Assembly (NCBI GenBank): GCA_018241525.1
Contig: JAFEDR010000012.1
Location: 1-64,000, forward strand
Direction: 5' to 3'
Length of the DNA stretch: 64,000 nt
Origin: Pseudomonadota bacterium
GTDB taxonomy: Bacteria; Pseudomonadota; Gammaproteobacteria; Steroidobacterales; Steroidobacteraceae
Shown here: positions 46,590 through 55,832 of the stretch, piece by piece
How positions within the stretch are numbered: the first letter of the stretch is position 1
Layout of the letters: every line of letters begins with the position of its first letter
The notes under the pieces: generated by a model
The model's input: only the letters and a program-made list of their open reading frames with translations
Database searches by the model: none
Told to the model about the DNA's origin: nothing
Translations under genes and position numbers: made by a program

Positions 46590-46915
46590 CCGCTCAAAAA
46601 AACAAATACTTAGGTAGGTTCGCACGGCAAGTCCGCGAGCGACCCGCGGCAGCGCTTTTCGCAGCCGCCTCGCCGAGCCGCACTCCGTCTCAGGTGGTCC
46701 CGGGCCACACACCGGCACCCGAGGGTGCGGTCTGCTCGTCCGCTCAAGCGCAAATGCGCTCCACGCTTCTGGAATCTCTCCGGAAGTTTCTAGGCTTGCC
46801 ACGAGCCGACGCGACTGCCTCTCCGATCGGATCGCAGAGTAGCGGTGCTGCGCCCCGATCGAGTAAAGCCATCCCAACGGCGCTGGTCATCGCACGGGTT
46901 TCCGGCGCGTCCCGC
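46590..46915. other. intergenic region right of attR
   Basis: About 325 bases between attR and the Nramp-like gene stop. It contains an A-rich start (CTCAAAAAAACAAATAC) which would be the original flank downstream of tRNA-Ser. Open frames here lack coding character. No gene, tRNA or clear terminator was recognised. Confidence 0.5.
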
Positions 46916-48610
46916 TCAGCCCGAATGGTTGCCCGCGGCCATCTGTGCCACTCGCACGATCACCATGACGATCGCGATCAGCAGGTAGCCGCGAAGCACG
47001 GTCATCCACAGCCGGTTCATCGGGGACAGCCGCAGCGGGGCGAGGGTGGGCAGCGGCGGCATCCGCCAGCGCTGCTTGAAGCACGGATCGGCGAGTCCGC
47101 CGCGTCGAGGCTTGCCGAAGACCAGGGCGATGACAGTGCCGACCAGTGCGAGCAGGGCGCCACTGGCGAGAATCCCCGCAATCTGTTCTCCGGTGATCGA
47201 GGGGAAGAGCACGGCGGCCGTCAGGATGACCGAGAGCGTGACCAGGATCCCGATCACGAGCGTCGTGAAGATGTTGACGCGGCGGGAGTTCACCCACGGT
47301 CCAAGCACTGCCTCGTCGTTGCAGAGCAGCAGCAAGAACACGGTGGCGCTCGGCAGCAGCACGCCGGCGAGCGTCTGCACGGCATTGGTCAGCAACCCGA
47401 GCGGGGCGCCCGGGATCAGCACGAGACCAGCCGCGCCGGCGATCAGACTGAAATAGACGCCATAGAACAGCTTCGCGTGCTGCGGGCCGCGATGCAGCGA
47501 GTGACGGACCGAGAGCACATCGCCGACTGCATACGCGGTCGACAGGGATACGGCCGCAGCCCCGATGAGGCTCGCGTCGATGAGCGCGATCGCAAAGAAG
47601 ACGCCTGCCACCGGTCCGATATGCCGGGCAAGCCCGGCGGCCACGGTACCTGCGTCCTGGAACTGGCCGAACTCAGGAGTGCCCCTAAACGCCGCCGCGC
47701 AGAAGGCCATCATGGCGGCCGCGCCTGCCACGACGATGACGATGCCGAGCACGAGGTCGGCACGCTCGTAGCGGATGAACCGCGGCGTAATCCGCTTGTC
47801 GATGACATAGCTCTGCTGGAAGAACAGCTGCCAGGGCGCAACCGTCGTCCCAACGATGGCGATGATCAGGAGCATCACGTCAGCGAGCACGGAGCCCTTC
47901 GGCAGGCGGGGGACCACGAAGTCGTGGGCCATCGAAGTCCAACTCGGGTGCGCCATGAAGAAGATCGGGATCAGGATGAGGCTTCCGACCACGAGCGTGA
48001 GCGCGAAGCGCTCGAACCGGCGGAACTCGCCCGTGCTGACGGCCGCGATGATCAGAAGCGCCGATGCCGCCACTCCCCAGGTCTTGGGCATGCCGAGGTA
48101 GTCCAGTCCGAGGCTGACGCCGATGAATTCCGTGACGATCGTCAGGGCGTTGAGGATGAACAGATCGATGACGCTGAATGCGCCCCAGAACCTCCCGAAG
48201 CGCTCGAGGATCAGGCGCGCGTGACCGACGCCCGTCACGGCCCCTAGACGCAGCACCATTTCCTGGTTCACGTACAGGACCGGAACCAGCATCGCCAGCG
48301 TCCAGAGGAGGCTGGTCCCGTAGTTCTGGCCCGCCTGCGTGTAGGTGCTGAAGGCGCCGGCATCGTTGTCACCGACCATGACGATGAGCCCCGGCCCCAG
48401 GATGGCAAGGAAGGTCGTCAGTCGATGGCGCCAGGTCTCGCGCGGTGCGATGTCGCCAGCCTTCAGCGTGCCCAAGGCGCCGCGGATGTCGCCCACATGG
48501 GCGTCATCCAGCACGGCGCCGCGGGCCTCGGGGGGCATTCCCGTGTGTGTCGGCTTTTCGGACGTCTCGCAGCGGAGGACTCGGGCGGCCGCGGTGTTGA
48601 AGTCGGTCAT
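46916..48610 (-). CDS. Nramp (SLC11)-like divalent metal transporter with atypical metal site
   Basis: A 564-residue permease; an N-terminal cytoplasmic stretch of about 65 residues is followed by about 11 helices of the LeuT-type Nramp fold. Where classic Nramps have DPGN in TM1 it has GDNDAGAF, and in TM6, where they have MPHN, it has APWQ (IVGTTVAPWQLFFQQS). Loss of the TM6 Met, the ligand favouring soft transition metals, suggests a preference for harder ions such as Mg2+ or Mn2+, as in the Nramp-related magnesium transporter clade; this is inference. The ATG at 48610 follows the porin gene by 16 bases, so they form an operon. Confidence 0.85.
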   Translation of the reverse strand: MTDFNTAAARVLRCETSEKPTHTGMPPEARGAVLDDAHVGDIRGALGTLKAGDIAPRETWRHRLTTFLAILGPGLIVMVGDNDAGAFSTYTQAGQNYGTSLLWTLAMLVPVLYVNQEMVLRLGAVTGVGHARLILERFGRFWGAFSVIDLFILNALTIVTEFIGVSLGLDYLGMPKTWGVAASALLIIAAVSTGEFRRFERFALTLVVGSLILIPIFFMAHPSWTSMAHDFVVPRLPKGSVLADVMLLIIAIVGTTVAPWQLFFQQSYVIDKRITPRFIRYERADLVLGIVIVVAGAAAMMAFCAAAFRGTPEFGQFQDAGTVAAGLARHIGPVAGVFFAIALIDASLIGAAAVSLSTAYAVGDVLSVRHSLHRGPQHAKLFYGVYFSLIAGAAGLVLIPGAPLGLLTNAVQTLAGVLLPSATVFLLLLCNDEAVLGPWVNSRRVNIFTTLVIGILVTLSVILTAAVLFPSITGEQIAGILASGALLALVGTVIALVFGKPRRGGLADPCFKQRWRMPPLPTLAPLRLSPMNRLWMTVLRGYLLIAIVMVIVRVAQMAAGNHSG

Positions 48611-48626
48611 GGGACACCTCGATCCG

Positions 48627-50024
48627 TCAGAACTGAGCGTGGAACCGGACCGCGACGACCGACACGGGGCCGCGATCCTGGTTGTAGGCGGGGTTGGAGA
48701 TCCGCTGAAAGTCCGCGGTGACCGCCACCTGCGAGAAGATCGCCGCCGAGTAGTACGTCTCGACGATGCGCTCCGAGCCCGCATGCGGGAGCTGGCCGTC
48801 GCCGACCAGGATTCCAAGGCCACCGGCGTTCAGGAAGCGCTCCCGGGTGGCGGAGATGCCGTTGACCATGGCGGCGAGGCCGACCGTGTCCTCTGCCCGA
48901 TGCCACCGAGTGCCCTTCAGCGACAGCCCAAGCGCCGTCGCCCGGTCGATGTCGGTGAACTCGTAGGCCTCGACATTGCCGCCGGCCGTGCCCGTGCGGG
49001 CGAGGAGGCCGAGATCCGACGCCAGTTGCTGCTCGACGTTCAGGCTGATGCCAGCGCGCTTGCGGTACTGGCGCACGGCGCTGATGTCGACCGACGTGTT
49101 TGTCTGCGCGGCGAGGCGAACGGCATCAGCAAGCAGGCCCATCCGGCCGTGACTCTCGAAGTAGGTGACGAGCAGCTTTCCGGGACGTCCCAGCAGCTCA
49201 TGACGATGCTCGACCTCGCCGATGAGCTGGAACTCATGGAAGCCCGGCTCCAGATGCTCGCTGTTCGGCACATCCGACAGGTCGAAAAGCCCCGCGCGCA
49301 GGGCCCACGCGCCGTGGTACCACTCGGCGCTCGCGCCGACGGTGAAGCCCCAGGCATCGGCGGCGTAGTCGAAGGACCCCGCATCAATCGCAGCCCAGTT
49401 CAGGAAATCGGCGCGCGGGTCGTGGGCGTACGAATTGACGTCGAAGACATCCGGGACGCCGAACTTGCCGACGGTGAACACCCATCGATCCGGGCTCCGG
49501 GCGCCCGCAAACTGGTTGGCACCGGCCGCGACGGTGTCGGACGGCGCGCCGACATCGATGGTCTCGCGGATGAATGCGCGCGGCAGCCTGAGGTACGGCT
49601 TCTTCTTGCCGACCTTGTAGGCCTCGCCGCTCGGGAAGCCGGCGACGCCCAGCGTGTTGTCGAGGCCAAAGCCCTGGTCCATCTCGGGGTTGAGCCACAA
49701 CTCGGTACCCGGCCAGAGCCGGGCGCCCAGGTAGAGCGTGACGTCCGCGGTTTCACGGCCAGTTTCCGGGGACAGGCTGTTCGGTCCGCGATAAGGGGCC
49801 GAGAAGGAACCGGTCTCCTGCTCCACGTAGGTCACCTGCCCGTGGAGAGCGAAGCGATCGCTCGGCTCCATCGCCGGTGGGAACTCGATTCCGGGATCCG
49901 CGATGGCATGCCGGGCCGGCGCCGTGGCGCCGAACGCCACCAGGCAGCTGAGGAGGCCGGCGCAGCGGCCGGGCAGGGCGAATCGAATCGGCCCGATCAG
50001 GCGGGCCGGGATCCATGCGGTCAT
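48627..50024 (-). CDS. OprB-like outer-membrane porin
   Basis: A 465-residue beta-barrel protein. A long signal peptide (cleavage near ARHAIA-D, about residue 43) leads into a barrel with repeated alternating aromatic strands and the OprB-family segments FALHGQVTYVEQ, TLYLGARLWPGTELWLNPEMDQGFGL and FTVGKFGVPDVFDVNSYAHDPR, and a terminal Phe (VVAVRFHAQF) as needed for BAM recognition. A GGGAG site precedes the ATG. Carbohydrate porins are the nearest family, but pairing with a metal transporter suggests it may widen the outer-membrane path for cations or chelates. Confidence 0.85.
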   Translation of the reverse strand: MTAWIPARLIGPIRFALPGRCAGLLSCLVAFGATAPARHAIADPGIEFPPAMEPSDRFALHGQVTYVEQETGSFSAPYRGPNSLSPETGRETADVTLYLGARLWPGTELWLNPEMDQGFGLDNTLGVAGFPSGEAYKVGKKKPYLRLPRAFIRETIDVGAPSDTVAAGANQFAGARSPDRWVFTVGKFGVPDVFDVNSYAHDPRADFLNWAAIDAGSFDYAADAWGFTVGASAEWYHGAWALRAGLFDLSDVPNSEHLEPGFHEFQLIGEVEHRHELLGRPGKLLVTYFESHGRMGLLADAVRLAAQTNTSVDISAVRQYRKRAGISLNVEQQLASDLGLLARTGTAGGNVEAYEFTDIDRATALGLSLKGTRWHRAEDTVGLAAMVNGISATRERFLNAGGLGILVGDGQLPHAGSERIVETYYSAAIFSQVAVTADFQRISNPAYNQDRGPVSVVAVRFHAQF

Positions 50025-50287
50025 CACGATCTCCCGACATCAGCTCTTGCGTTGCCGCTCGAGCCCGGGAGCGATGACCGCCTGGGGATCAGCGCGGGGG
50101 CGCCGATCCTGCCGAGAGGTCGTCCTGGGCCCGGAGGCGGCCAGTGGCTCGGCGGCTATTCGGCGCCAGGCGCCCGCCGCAGACCTTGGTCGTCTTCCTG
50201 GGGTGAGGGTCCATAAGGTTGGTCAGTCTCCCCAATGTCGAACGCGCGGGTGCCCTCGCGGGACAAGCTTCCCGGACCAGGCTAAGA

Positions 50288-50305
50288 TATACCCCCCCTT
50301 ACTAT
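50288..50305. promoter_or_regulatory. C-tract operator of the RcnR/DmeR-type regulator
   Basis: A run of seven C (50292-50298) is flanked by AT-rich half-sites: TATA-C7-TTACTAT. RcnR and other CsoR-family regulators bind a G/C-tract with such flanks (TACT-G6-N-AGTA). It sits 24 bases before the regulator ATG, between it and the divergent porin gene. Confidence 0.65.
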
Positions 50306-50328
50306 CAGCGCAAGCCCGAGTTGCCACC

Positions 50329-50610
50329 ATGGGTCATGTCTCGAAGGAAAAGACCAAGCTGTTGGTTCGGTTGCGCCGGATCCGCGGCCAGATCGAGGCC
50401 ATTGAACGTGCGGTGGCGGCAGACGAGGAATGTGCCGGCGTGCTGCAACAGGCCACGTCATGCCGTGGAGCCCTCGACGGATTCATCGCCGAAGTGATCG
50501 AGGATCACATCCGCGAGCACATGATCGACCCGCAGGCGCGGCGGGACGATCCGCGAACCGAGGCCGCGGAAGAGCTGGTCGACATCGTCCACCAGTATTT
50601 GAAGAAATAG
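50329..50610 (+). CDS. dmeR: CsoR/RcnR-family Ni/Co-responsive repressor
   Basis: A 93-residue all-helical repressor. The four RcnR metal ligands are all in register: H3, C35, H60 and H64 (MGHVSK, EECAGVLQQ, EDHIREH), which separates it from copper-type CsoR (C-H-C) and points to Ni/Co sensing; FrmR-type formaldehyde sensors lack H3. The next gene encodes a CDF exporter 22 bases downstream and the C7-tract operator is just upstream, so autoregulated metal-induced export is expected. A longer frame upstream is not supported. Confidence 0.88.
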   Translation: MGHVSKEKTKLLVRLRRIRGQIEAIERAVAADEECAGVLQQATSCRGALDGFIAEVIEDHIREHMIDPQARRDDPRTEAAEELVDIVHQYLKK

Positions 50611-50632
50611 GCGCGGCAGCGGGCATTCACGC

Positions 50633-51628
<996 letters not shown>

Positions 51629-51947
51629 CGCAATTGCCATGAGCGTCGTCCGGTCGTCACCGAGCGCCCGTCCCGCTCGGGACGGACTTGTCTTACCTAC
51701 TGGCAGGGCCCTGGGCCGCTAAATCCGGTGGCAGAGCACAGGGGCGCATACCTGTGTCTTGGCCAGCATTTCCCCCGACAGCCGACAAGCCCCAGCGTTC
51801 ACGACGCGAATTCGCACAGTCGCTTTGCCGCTGTCCCGTCTGAAGCCGCCCGAGACCGTCTCCGGCCGCCCCGGGGAAGCGCCGGGGTCCACCCAAACCT
51901 CTGCGCCGCCGATGCCTCCTTCCATGCGGAACGGGTCCGGCATATTT
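51629..51947. other. intergenic region, no gene recognised
   Basis: About 320 bases between dmeF and the operator of the next ArsR gene. Several short overlapping frames exist on both strands but none has a ribosome site or recognisable protein content. Confidence 0.5.
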
Positions 51948-51969
51948 GCTAATTAGCACATTAGCTAAT
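51948..51969. promoter_or_regulatory. two phased palindromes upstream of an ArsR-type gene
   Basis: GCTAATTAGC (51948-51957) and ATTAGCTAAT (51960-51969) are each perfect 10-bp palindromes with centres 12 bases apart, ending 11 bases before the ATG. They share the core TTAGC/GCTAA. TAATAC at 51965-51970 may be the -10 box, so repressor binding would block transcription. Confidence 0.6.
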
Positions 51970-51980
51970 ACTATGGGCCG

Positions 51981-52304
51981 ATGGAGATGGATAAGGTCTT
52001 TGAGGCGCTTGCTTCCGGGCCGCGACGCCAGATTCTCGCCTTCCTTTCGAAGACTGAGCTGACGACCTCAGATCTCGCCTTGCGCTTCCGGATGACCGCG
52101 CCCTCGATGTCGAGGCATCTGTCGGTCCTCGAGCACGCGGGCTTGGTCACGAGCGAACGGCGCGGTTCGAAGGTCTACTACAAGCTCGAAGGCAAGAGCC
52201 TGGTCAATACGCTGACGGGATTTGCTTTCGAGATCTGCCCGGTCGCCGGTCCGCTGAAGCGGGAATCGAGGGCGATGGCCAAACGACAGCGAGCGACGGA
52301 CTAG
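51981..52304 (+). CDS. ArsR/SmtB-family winged-helix regulator
   Basis: A 107-residue regulator starting MEMDKVFEALASGPRRQILAFL, of the SdpR/autorepressor type. The recognition helix is DLALRFRMTAPSMSRHLSVLEHAGLV. There is only one Cys (EICPVAG), so a metal site is not evident. It likely represses itself and the desaturase gene 7 bases downstream through the paired palindromes at 51948-51969. Confidence 0.85.
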   Translation: MEMDKVFEALASGPRRQILAFLSKTELTTSDLALRFRMTAPSMSRHLSVLEHAGLVTSERRGSKVYYKLEGKSLVNTLTGFAFEICPVAGPLKRESRAMAKRQRATD

Positions 52305-52311
52305 CGCGGCC

Positions 52312-53391
52312 ATGCTGACCCTGCCCGAGAGCCTCGCACTACACCGGGTACGGGCCACGGACCTGGATGCGGTATGCGAGGGCAGGGTCGTCTACGCGCC
52401 CGCCAAGTCTGCGTGGACACTCGGAATGCTGGCGGGTGCGGTCATCGGCGGAGCGCTGACGTTCACGTGGCCTGCGTTCCTGCTCTTTGTAGCCTCCACC
52501 GTCCTCGTCCTGTTGCTCGGTCACTCGCTGGGTAACCACCGCAAGCTCGTCCACAACAGCTTTCAGTGTCCGACGTGGCTGGAATACACGCTCGTCTACT
52601 GCGGCGCTCAGGTCGGCATTGCAGGGCCCATCGGCCTGCTTCGGCAGCACGAATTGCGCGACTTCGCACAACGGCTGCCGACTTGCCACCCCTACCTGCG
52701 GCATGGCACGCCGGCCCTGCTCGACGCCTGGTGGCAAACCAATTGCGACCTGCGATTGAGCAGCCCGCCGTCCATCGCCCTGGAGCCGCGCATCGCCGGG
52801 GACCGCTTCCTGCGGTTCCTGGAGCGCACGTGGATGGTCCAGCATCTCCCCTGGGCGTTGGCGTTCTGGTTCTGGGGCGGATGGGGCTTCGTGTTCTGGG
52901 GAGTCTGCGGCCGGGTGAGCGCAGGGATCCTGGGTCACTGGGTGATCGGCTATCTCGCCCACAACAAGGGCGACGTCGTTCGAGAGGTCCGCGGAGCGGC
53001 GGTGCAGGGGCGCAATGTCCGCTGGGTGTCGCTGCTCACCATGGGCGAGTGCTGGCACAACAACCATCACGCGTTTCCAGGCTCTGCCAGGATGGGGCTC
53101 GCGGCCGGTGAGTGGGATCCGGGGTGGTGGGTCCTGTCAGGTTTGCGTCGAATCGGTCTCGTCTGGGCCATCAAGCTGCCTCGGGATCTGCCGTACCGAC
53201 CGGAGCTGCACGTCGTCGCGACAGAGTTCGGCCGCGGGACGCGCGGCCGCCGACACACCGGGACAGCGAGTGAGGTCGATCGCCTGGGCGGCTCAGAGCA
53301 GGCGGCTGAGCAAGGTCGACGGATTCCTGCGCTGCGCGGTGATGGCGTAGAACGATTCAAATACCTGAGGGACCGTTCCATATTTCACTAG
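52312..53391 (+). CDS. membrane fatty-acid desaturase-like protein
   Basis: A 359-residue membrane di-iron desaturase homologue with hydrophobic helices at about 38-75 and 180-225. Histidine boxes: HSLGNHRKLVH (box 1) and HNNHHAFP (box 3, GECWHNNHHAFPGSARMG). The second box is QHELRDFAQ, where HxxHH would be expected, marking a variant subfamily. Substrate is unknown. The last about 33 codons run into the convergent lysR gene (99-base overlap); this tail (RGTRGRRHTGTAS and onward) is probably not conserved. Translationally close to the ArsR gene (7 bases). Confidence 0.75.
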   Translation: MLTLPESLALHRVRATDLDAVCEGRVVYAPAKSAWTLGMLAGAVIGGALTFTWPAFLLFVASTVLVLLLGHSLGNHRKLVHNSFQCPTWLEYTLVYCGAQVGIAGPIGLLRQHELRDFAQRLPTCHPYLRHGTPALLDAWWQTNCDLRLSSPPSIALEPRIAGDRFLRFLERTWMVQHLPWALAFWFWGGWGFVFWGVCGRVSAGILGHWVIGYLAHNKGDVVREVRGAAVQGRNVRWVSLLTMGECWHNNHHAFPGSARMGLAAGEWDPGWWVLSGLRRIGLVWAIKLPRDLPYRPELHVVATEFGRGTRGRRHTGTASEVDRLGGSEQAAEQGRRIPALRGDGVERFKYLRDRSIFH

Positions 53392-54165
53392 CTGCCTGCT
53401 GCGCAGCTCGTCCTGGACCACGACCTCGGGCAGCACCGCGAGCGCGCCGGAGTCCCGCGCAAGCAGTCGCAGCAGTGCCATATCGTCGACTTCCGCATAG
53501 ATTCGGGTCTTGATCTGCTCCTTCTCGCACCACAGATCAAAATGGCTGCGAATGTCGCTGCTGGGTCCGGGAACGACGAGCAATTGATTGTGCAGTCCCT
53601 TCGGCAGGCGAAGCTGCTTCCCGGACGGCCGCGGCGGTCCCACGATGCACACCGTCTGACGTGCGATGCGCTGGCAACGCCACGGGTGCCGCGCGTCAAC
53701 GGCCGCCGGTCGGTTCGCAAAGACGACATCGAGCTGGTGAACCTGCAGGCGCGCGAGCAGTTCCTCGAGGCTTCCTGATGCGACGCTGAGGCGAAGGTCC
53801 TTGTCGGCAAACAGGGGTCGCAGCAGGTTCTCGAGGAAGTTCCGAGACAAGGTCGCCACCGCCCCGATCTTGAGTTCCTGCAGCGCGCGCCCCTCTCCGG
53901 TGCGCACGGTCGCCATCAGCTCCTGGCCCAGCGTGAAGATGCTCTCGGCGTAGTCGAGCACGACGGCGCCGAACGGCGTCAGCCGGAGGCGACGGTCGAT
54001 CCGGTCGAACAGTGGCTGACCGAGGTGGCTCTCGAGGTCGCGGATCTGCGCGGACAGCGCCGACTGCGACAGATGCAACCGCGCGGCCACCCTCGTCAGG
54101 TGGCCCTCTTTGGCTACCTGCCAGAAGTAGTAGAGGTGACGGAAATTCAGGTGGCGCAGGTTCAT
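53293..54165 (-). CDS. LysR-family regulator of the DAB locus
   Basis: A 290-residue LysR-type regulator. The N-terminal helix-turn-helix (MNLRHLNFRHLYYFWQVAKEGHLTRVAARLHLSQSALS) is of the NhaR-like branch. The effector domain spans about 90-290. It is divergent from dabB with 101 bases between starts, the standard LTTR arrangement. Similar LysR genes accompany DAB operons in chemolithoautotrophs. It likely senses inorganic-carbon state or a metabolite, but the inducer is unknown. The 3' end overlaps the desaturase gene. Confidence 0.88.
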   Translation of the reverse strand: MNLRHLNFRHLYYFWQVAKEGHLTRVAARLHLSQSALSAQIRDLESHLGQPLFDRIDRRLRLTPFGAVVLDYAESIFTLGQELMATVRTGEGRALQELKIGAVATLSRNFLENLLRPLFADKDLRLSVASGSLEELLARLQVHQLDVVFANRPAAVDARHPWRCQRIARQTVCIVGPPRPSGKQLRLPKGLHNQLLVVPGPSSDIRSHFDLWCEKEQIKTRIYAEVDDMALLRLLARDSGALAVLPEVVVQDELRSRQLVKYGTVPQVFESFYAITAQRRNPSTLLSRLL

Positions 54166-54266
54166 GTTCTACCAAAGCGCACAACTTATGAACATCCATC
54201 TATTTTACGCACACCTCGGCCCACCGCACACTGCCGGCCTCCTCCCCGTTTCTGCGCAGGCGAGTC

Positions 54267-55832
54267 ATGTGGGTGTCGCACGTCGAGTGGATTCTGCCGA
54301 CCCTCTATTTCGTGGGCGCCGGATGGGCAGCGCTGACAGGGGACAGGCCGTGGCGAGCCGTGAGCGTGACCACCTCGTCGGTCCTGATCCTGCAGGTTGG
54401 CCTTGCCGTCGGACGCTGGTCGCTCGGGTTGCCGCACGTCACAGTGCCCGCCTCGGTCACGGCGGTCGCGCTGCTGGTCAGCTTTCTCGGTTGGGTCATC
54501 GGCCGATACTCCGCCCAGTACCTGGAGGGGGAGTGCGATCAGGGCCGGTATGCGACGGCGCTGCTGTCGACGCTGGGCGCGGTTGGCGCGGTCATCGTGA
54601 GCTCCCATCTCGGCGTCATGATTGCCTCCTGGTCCCTGACCAGTGTCGGACTTCACCATCTGCTGACGTTCTATTCCGATCGGTCGTCGGCCATCGTCGT
54701 GGCGCACAAGAAGTTCCTCGCGAGCCGCCTGGCGGAGCTCTGCCTCGCGGCCGCGGCGGTGTTGATCGATCGGGACTGCGGCAGCCTGAACCTGGATCTG
54801 ATCGCGGAGCACGCTCGATCCCTGACGTCTGCGAACGGGGGCATCACGGCGGCCGCCGTGTTGCTGGCGCTGGGCGCCATCGTGAAATCCGCTCAACTAC
54901 CGCTGCACGGCTGGCTGATCCAGGTCATGGAGGCCCCCACGCCGGTGTCCGCGCTGCTGCACGCCGGAATCGTCAACCTGGGGGGCTTCGTGATGATCCG
55001 GCTGGCTGCCCTGGTGAGCCAGGTCCCCGCGGCGCAGGCGCTGCTGGTGATCGTCGGGAGCCTGACCGCCGCGCTCGCGGGTCTCGTGATGATGACTCGC
55101 ATCAGCGTCAAGGTGCGGCTCGCCTGGTCCACCTGCTCGCAGATGGGATTCATGCTGATGGAGTGCGGCCTGGGACTCTATGATCTGGCGCTGCTGCACC
55201 TCATCGCGCACTCGCTCTACAAGGCCTTCGCATTCCTGACGGCCGGGGAAGCGGTCAGCGCATCCCGGCAGCGCGCGATGCTCGGGAGCGATCGCGCCGC
55301 CCGGGCGGGCGGTGCCGTCAGCCGCGTCCTGTCCCTGCCCGTCGCCGTTGCGCCGGTGCTTGGATCCGCGTGGACGTGGCAGCGTGTCGTTCACGCCCCG
55401 CCGATCCCGCTCACCGCGCTACTGCTCCTTGCAGCGGGGCTTGCGACGCTGCTGTGGGTGTCGGGTCCGGGTTCCGGGCGGCTCGCGCTGCGCAATGGCT
55501 TCCTCGTCCTGGCGCTCGTGCAGCTCTACCTCGCGTGGCACTTCCTGGCCGGGCGCTACTTCGAGCCCGCTCCGCCGGCGGTTATCCCGACGCCCATCGC
55601 CCTCTGGGTGGGCTGCTGCTTTGCGAGCCTGTATGCCCTGCAGGCGCTGGTCGGCGGCGCGCCGGACAGCCGTTTCGTGCGCCTGCTCTACCCCTGGGTG
55701 TACGCGGGCTTCTACCTCGACGAGCGCTTCACGAGGCTGACGTTCCGGCTCTGGCCTGCGAAGTTGCGCCACGAGAGCGAGGCATCGGCTGAACCGCGGG
55801 CCGCGCCGGCGCAGGGAGGAGGTTGGCCATGA
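54267..55832 (+). CDS. dabB: DabB, proton-channel-like subunit of the DAB inorganic-carbon pump
   Basis: A 521-residue NuoL/MrpA-like membrane protein with about 13 helices. Ion-path residues of the antiporter fold are visible in the SAQLPLHGWLIQVMEAPTPVSALLHAG segment (TM7-8 Lys/His of complex I-type subunits) and HLIAHSLYKAFAFLTAG. In characterised DAB systems DabB couples cation flow to DabA, which converts CO2 to bicarbonate vectorially. Its stop overlaps the dabA start by 4 bases. Isolated NuoL without the rest of complex I, next to DUF2309, identifies it. Confidence 0.93.
   Translation: MWVSHVEWILPTLYFVGAGWAALTGDRPWRAVSVTTSSVLILQVGLAVGRWSLGLPHVTVPASVTAVALLVSFLGWVIGRYSAQYLEGECDQGRYATALLSTLGAVGAVIVSSHLGVMIASWSLTSVGLHHLLTFYSDRSSAIVVAHKKFLASRLAELCLAAAAVLIDRDCGSLNLDLIAEHARSLTSANGGITAAAVLLALGAIVKSAQLPLHGWLIQVMEAPTPVSALLHAGIVNLGGFVMIRLAALVSQVPAAQALLVIVGSLTAALAGLVMMTRISVKVRLAWSTCSQMGFMLMECGLGLYDLALLHLIAHSLYKAFAFLTAGEAVSASRQRAMLGSDRAARAGGAVSRVLSLPVAVAPVLGSAWTWQRVVHAPPIPLTALLLLAAGLATLLWVSGPGSGRLALRNGFLVLALVQLYLAWHFLAGRYFEPAPPAVIPTPIALWVGCCFASLYALQALVGGAPDSRFVRLLYPWVYAGFYLDERFTRLTFRLWPAKLRHESEASAEPRAAPAQGGGWP

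Noticed and set aside
46424..48247. 607-residue open frame spanning attR and antisense to the Nramp gene
   Set aside because: It runs through the att repeat and opposite a clear transporter gene; no protein features.
51693..51959. Several overlapping short frames between dmeF and the ArsR gene
   Set aside because: They overlap each other on both strands, lack ribosome sites and protein-like content.
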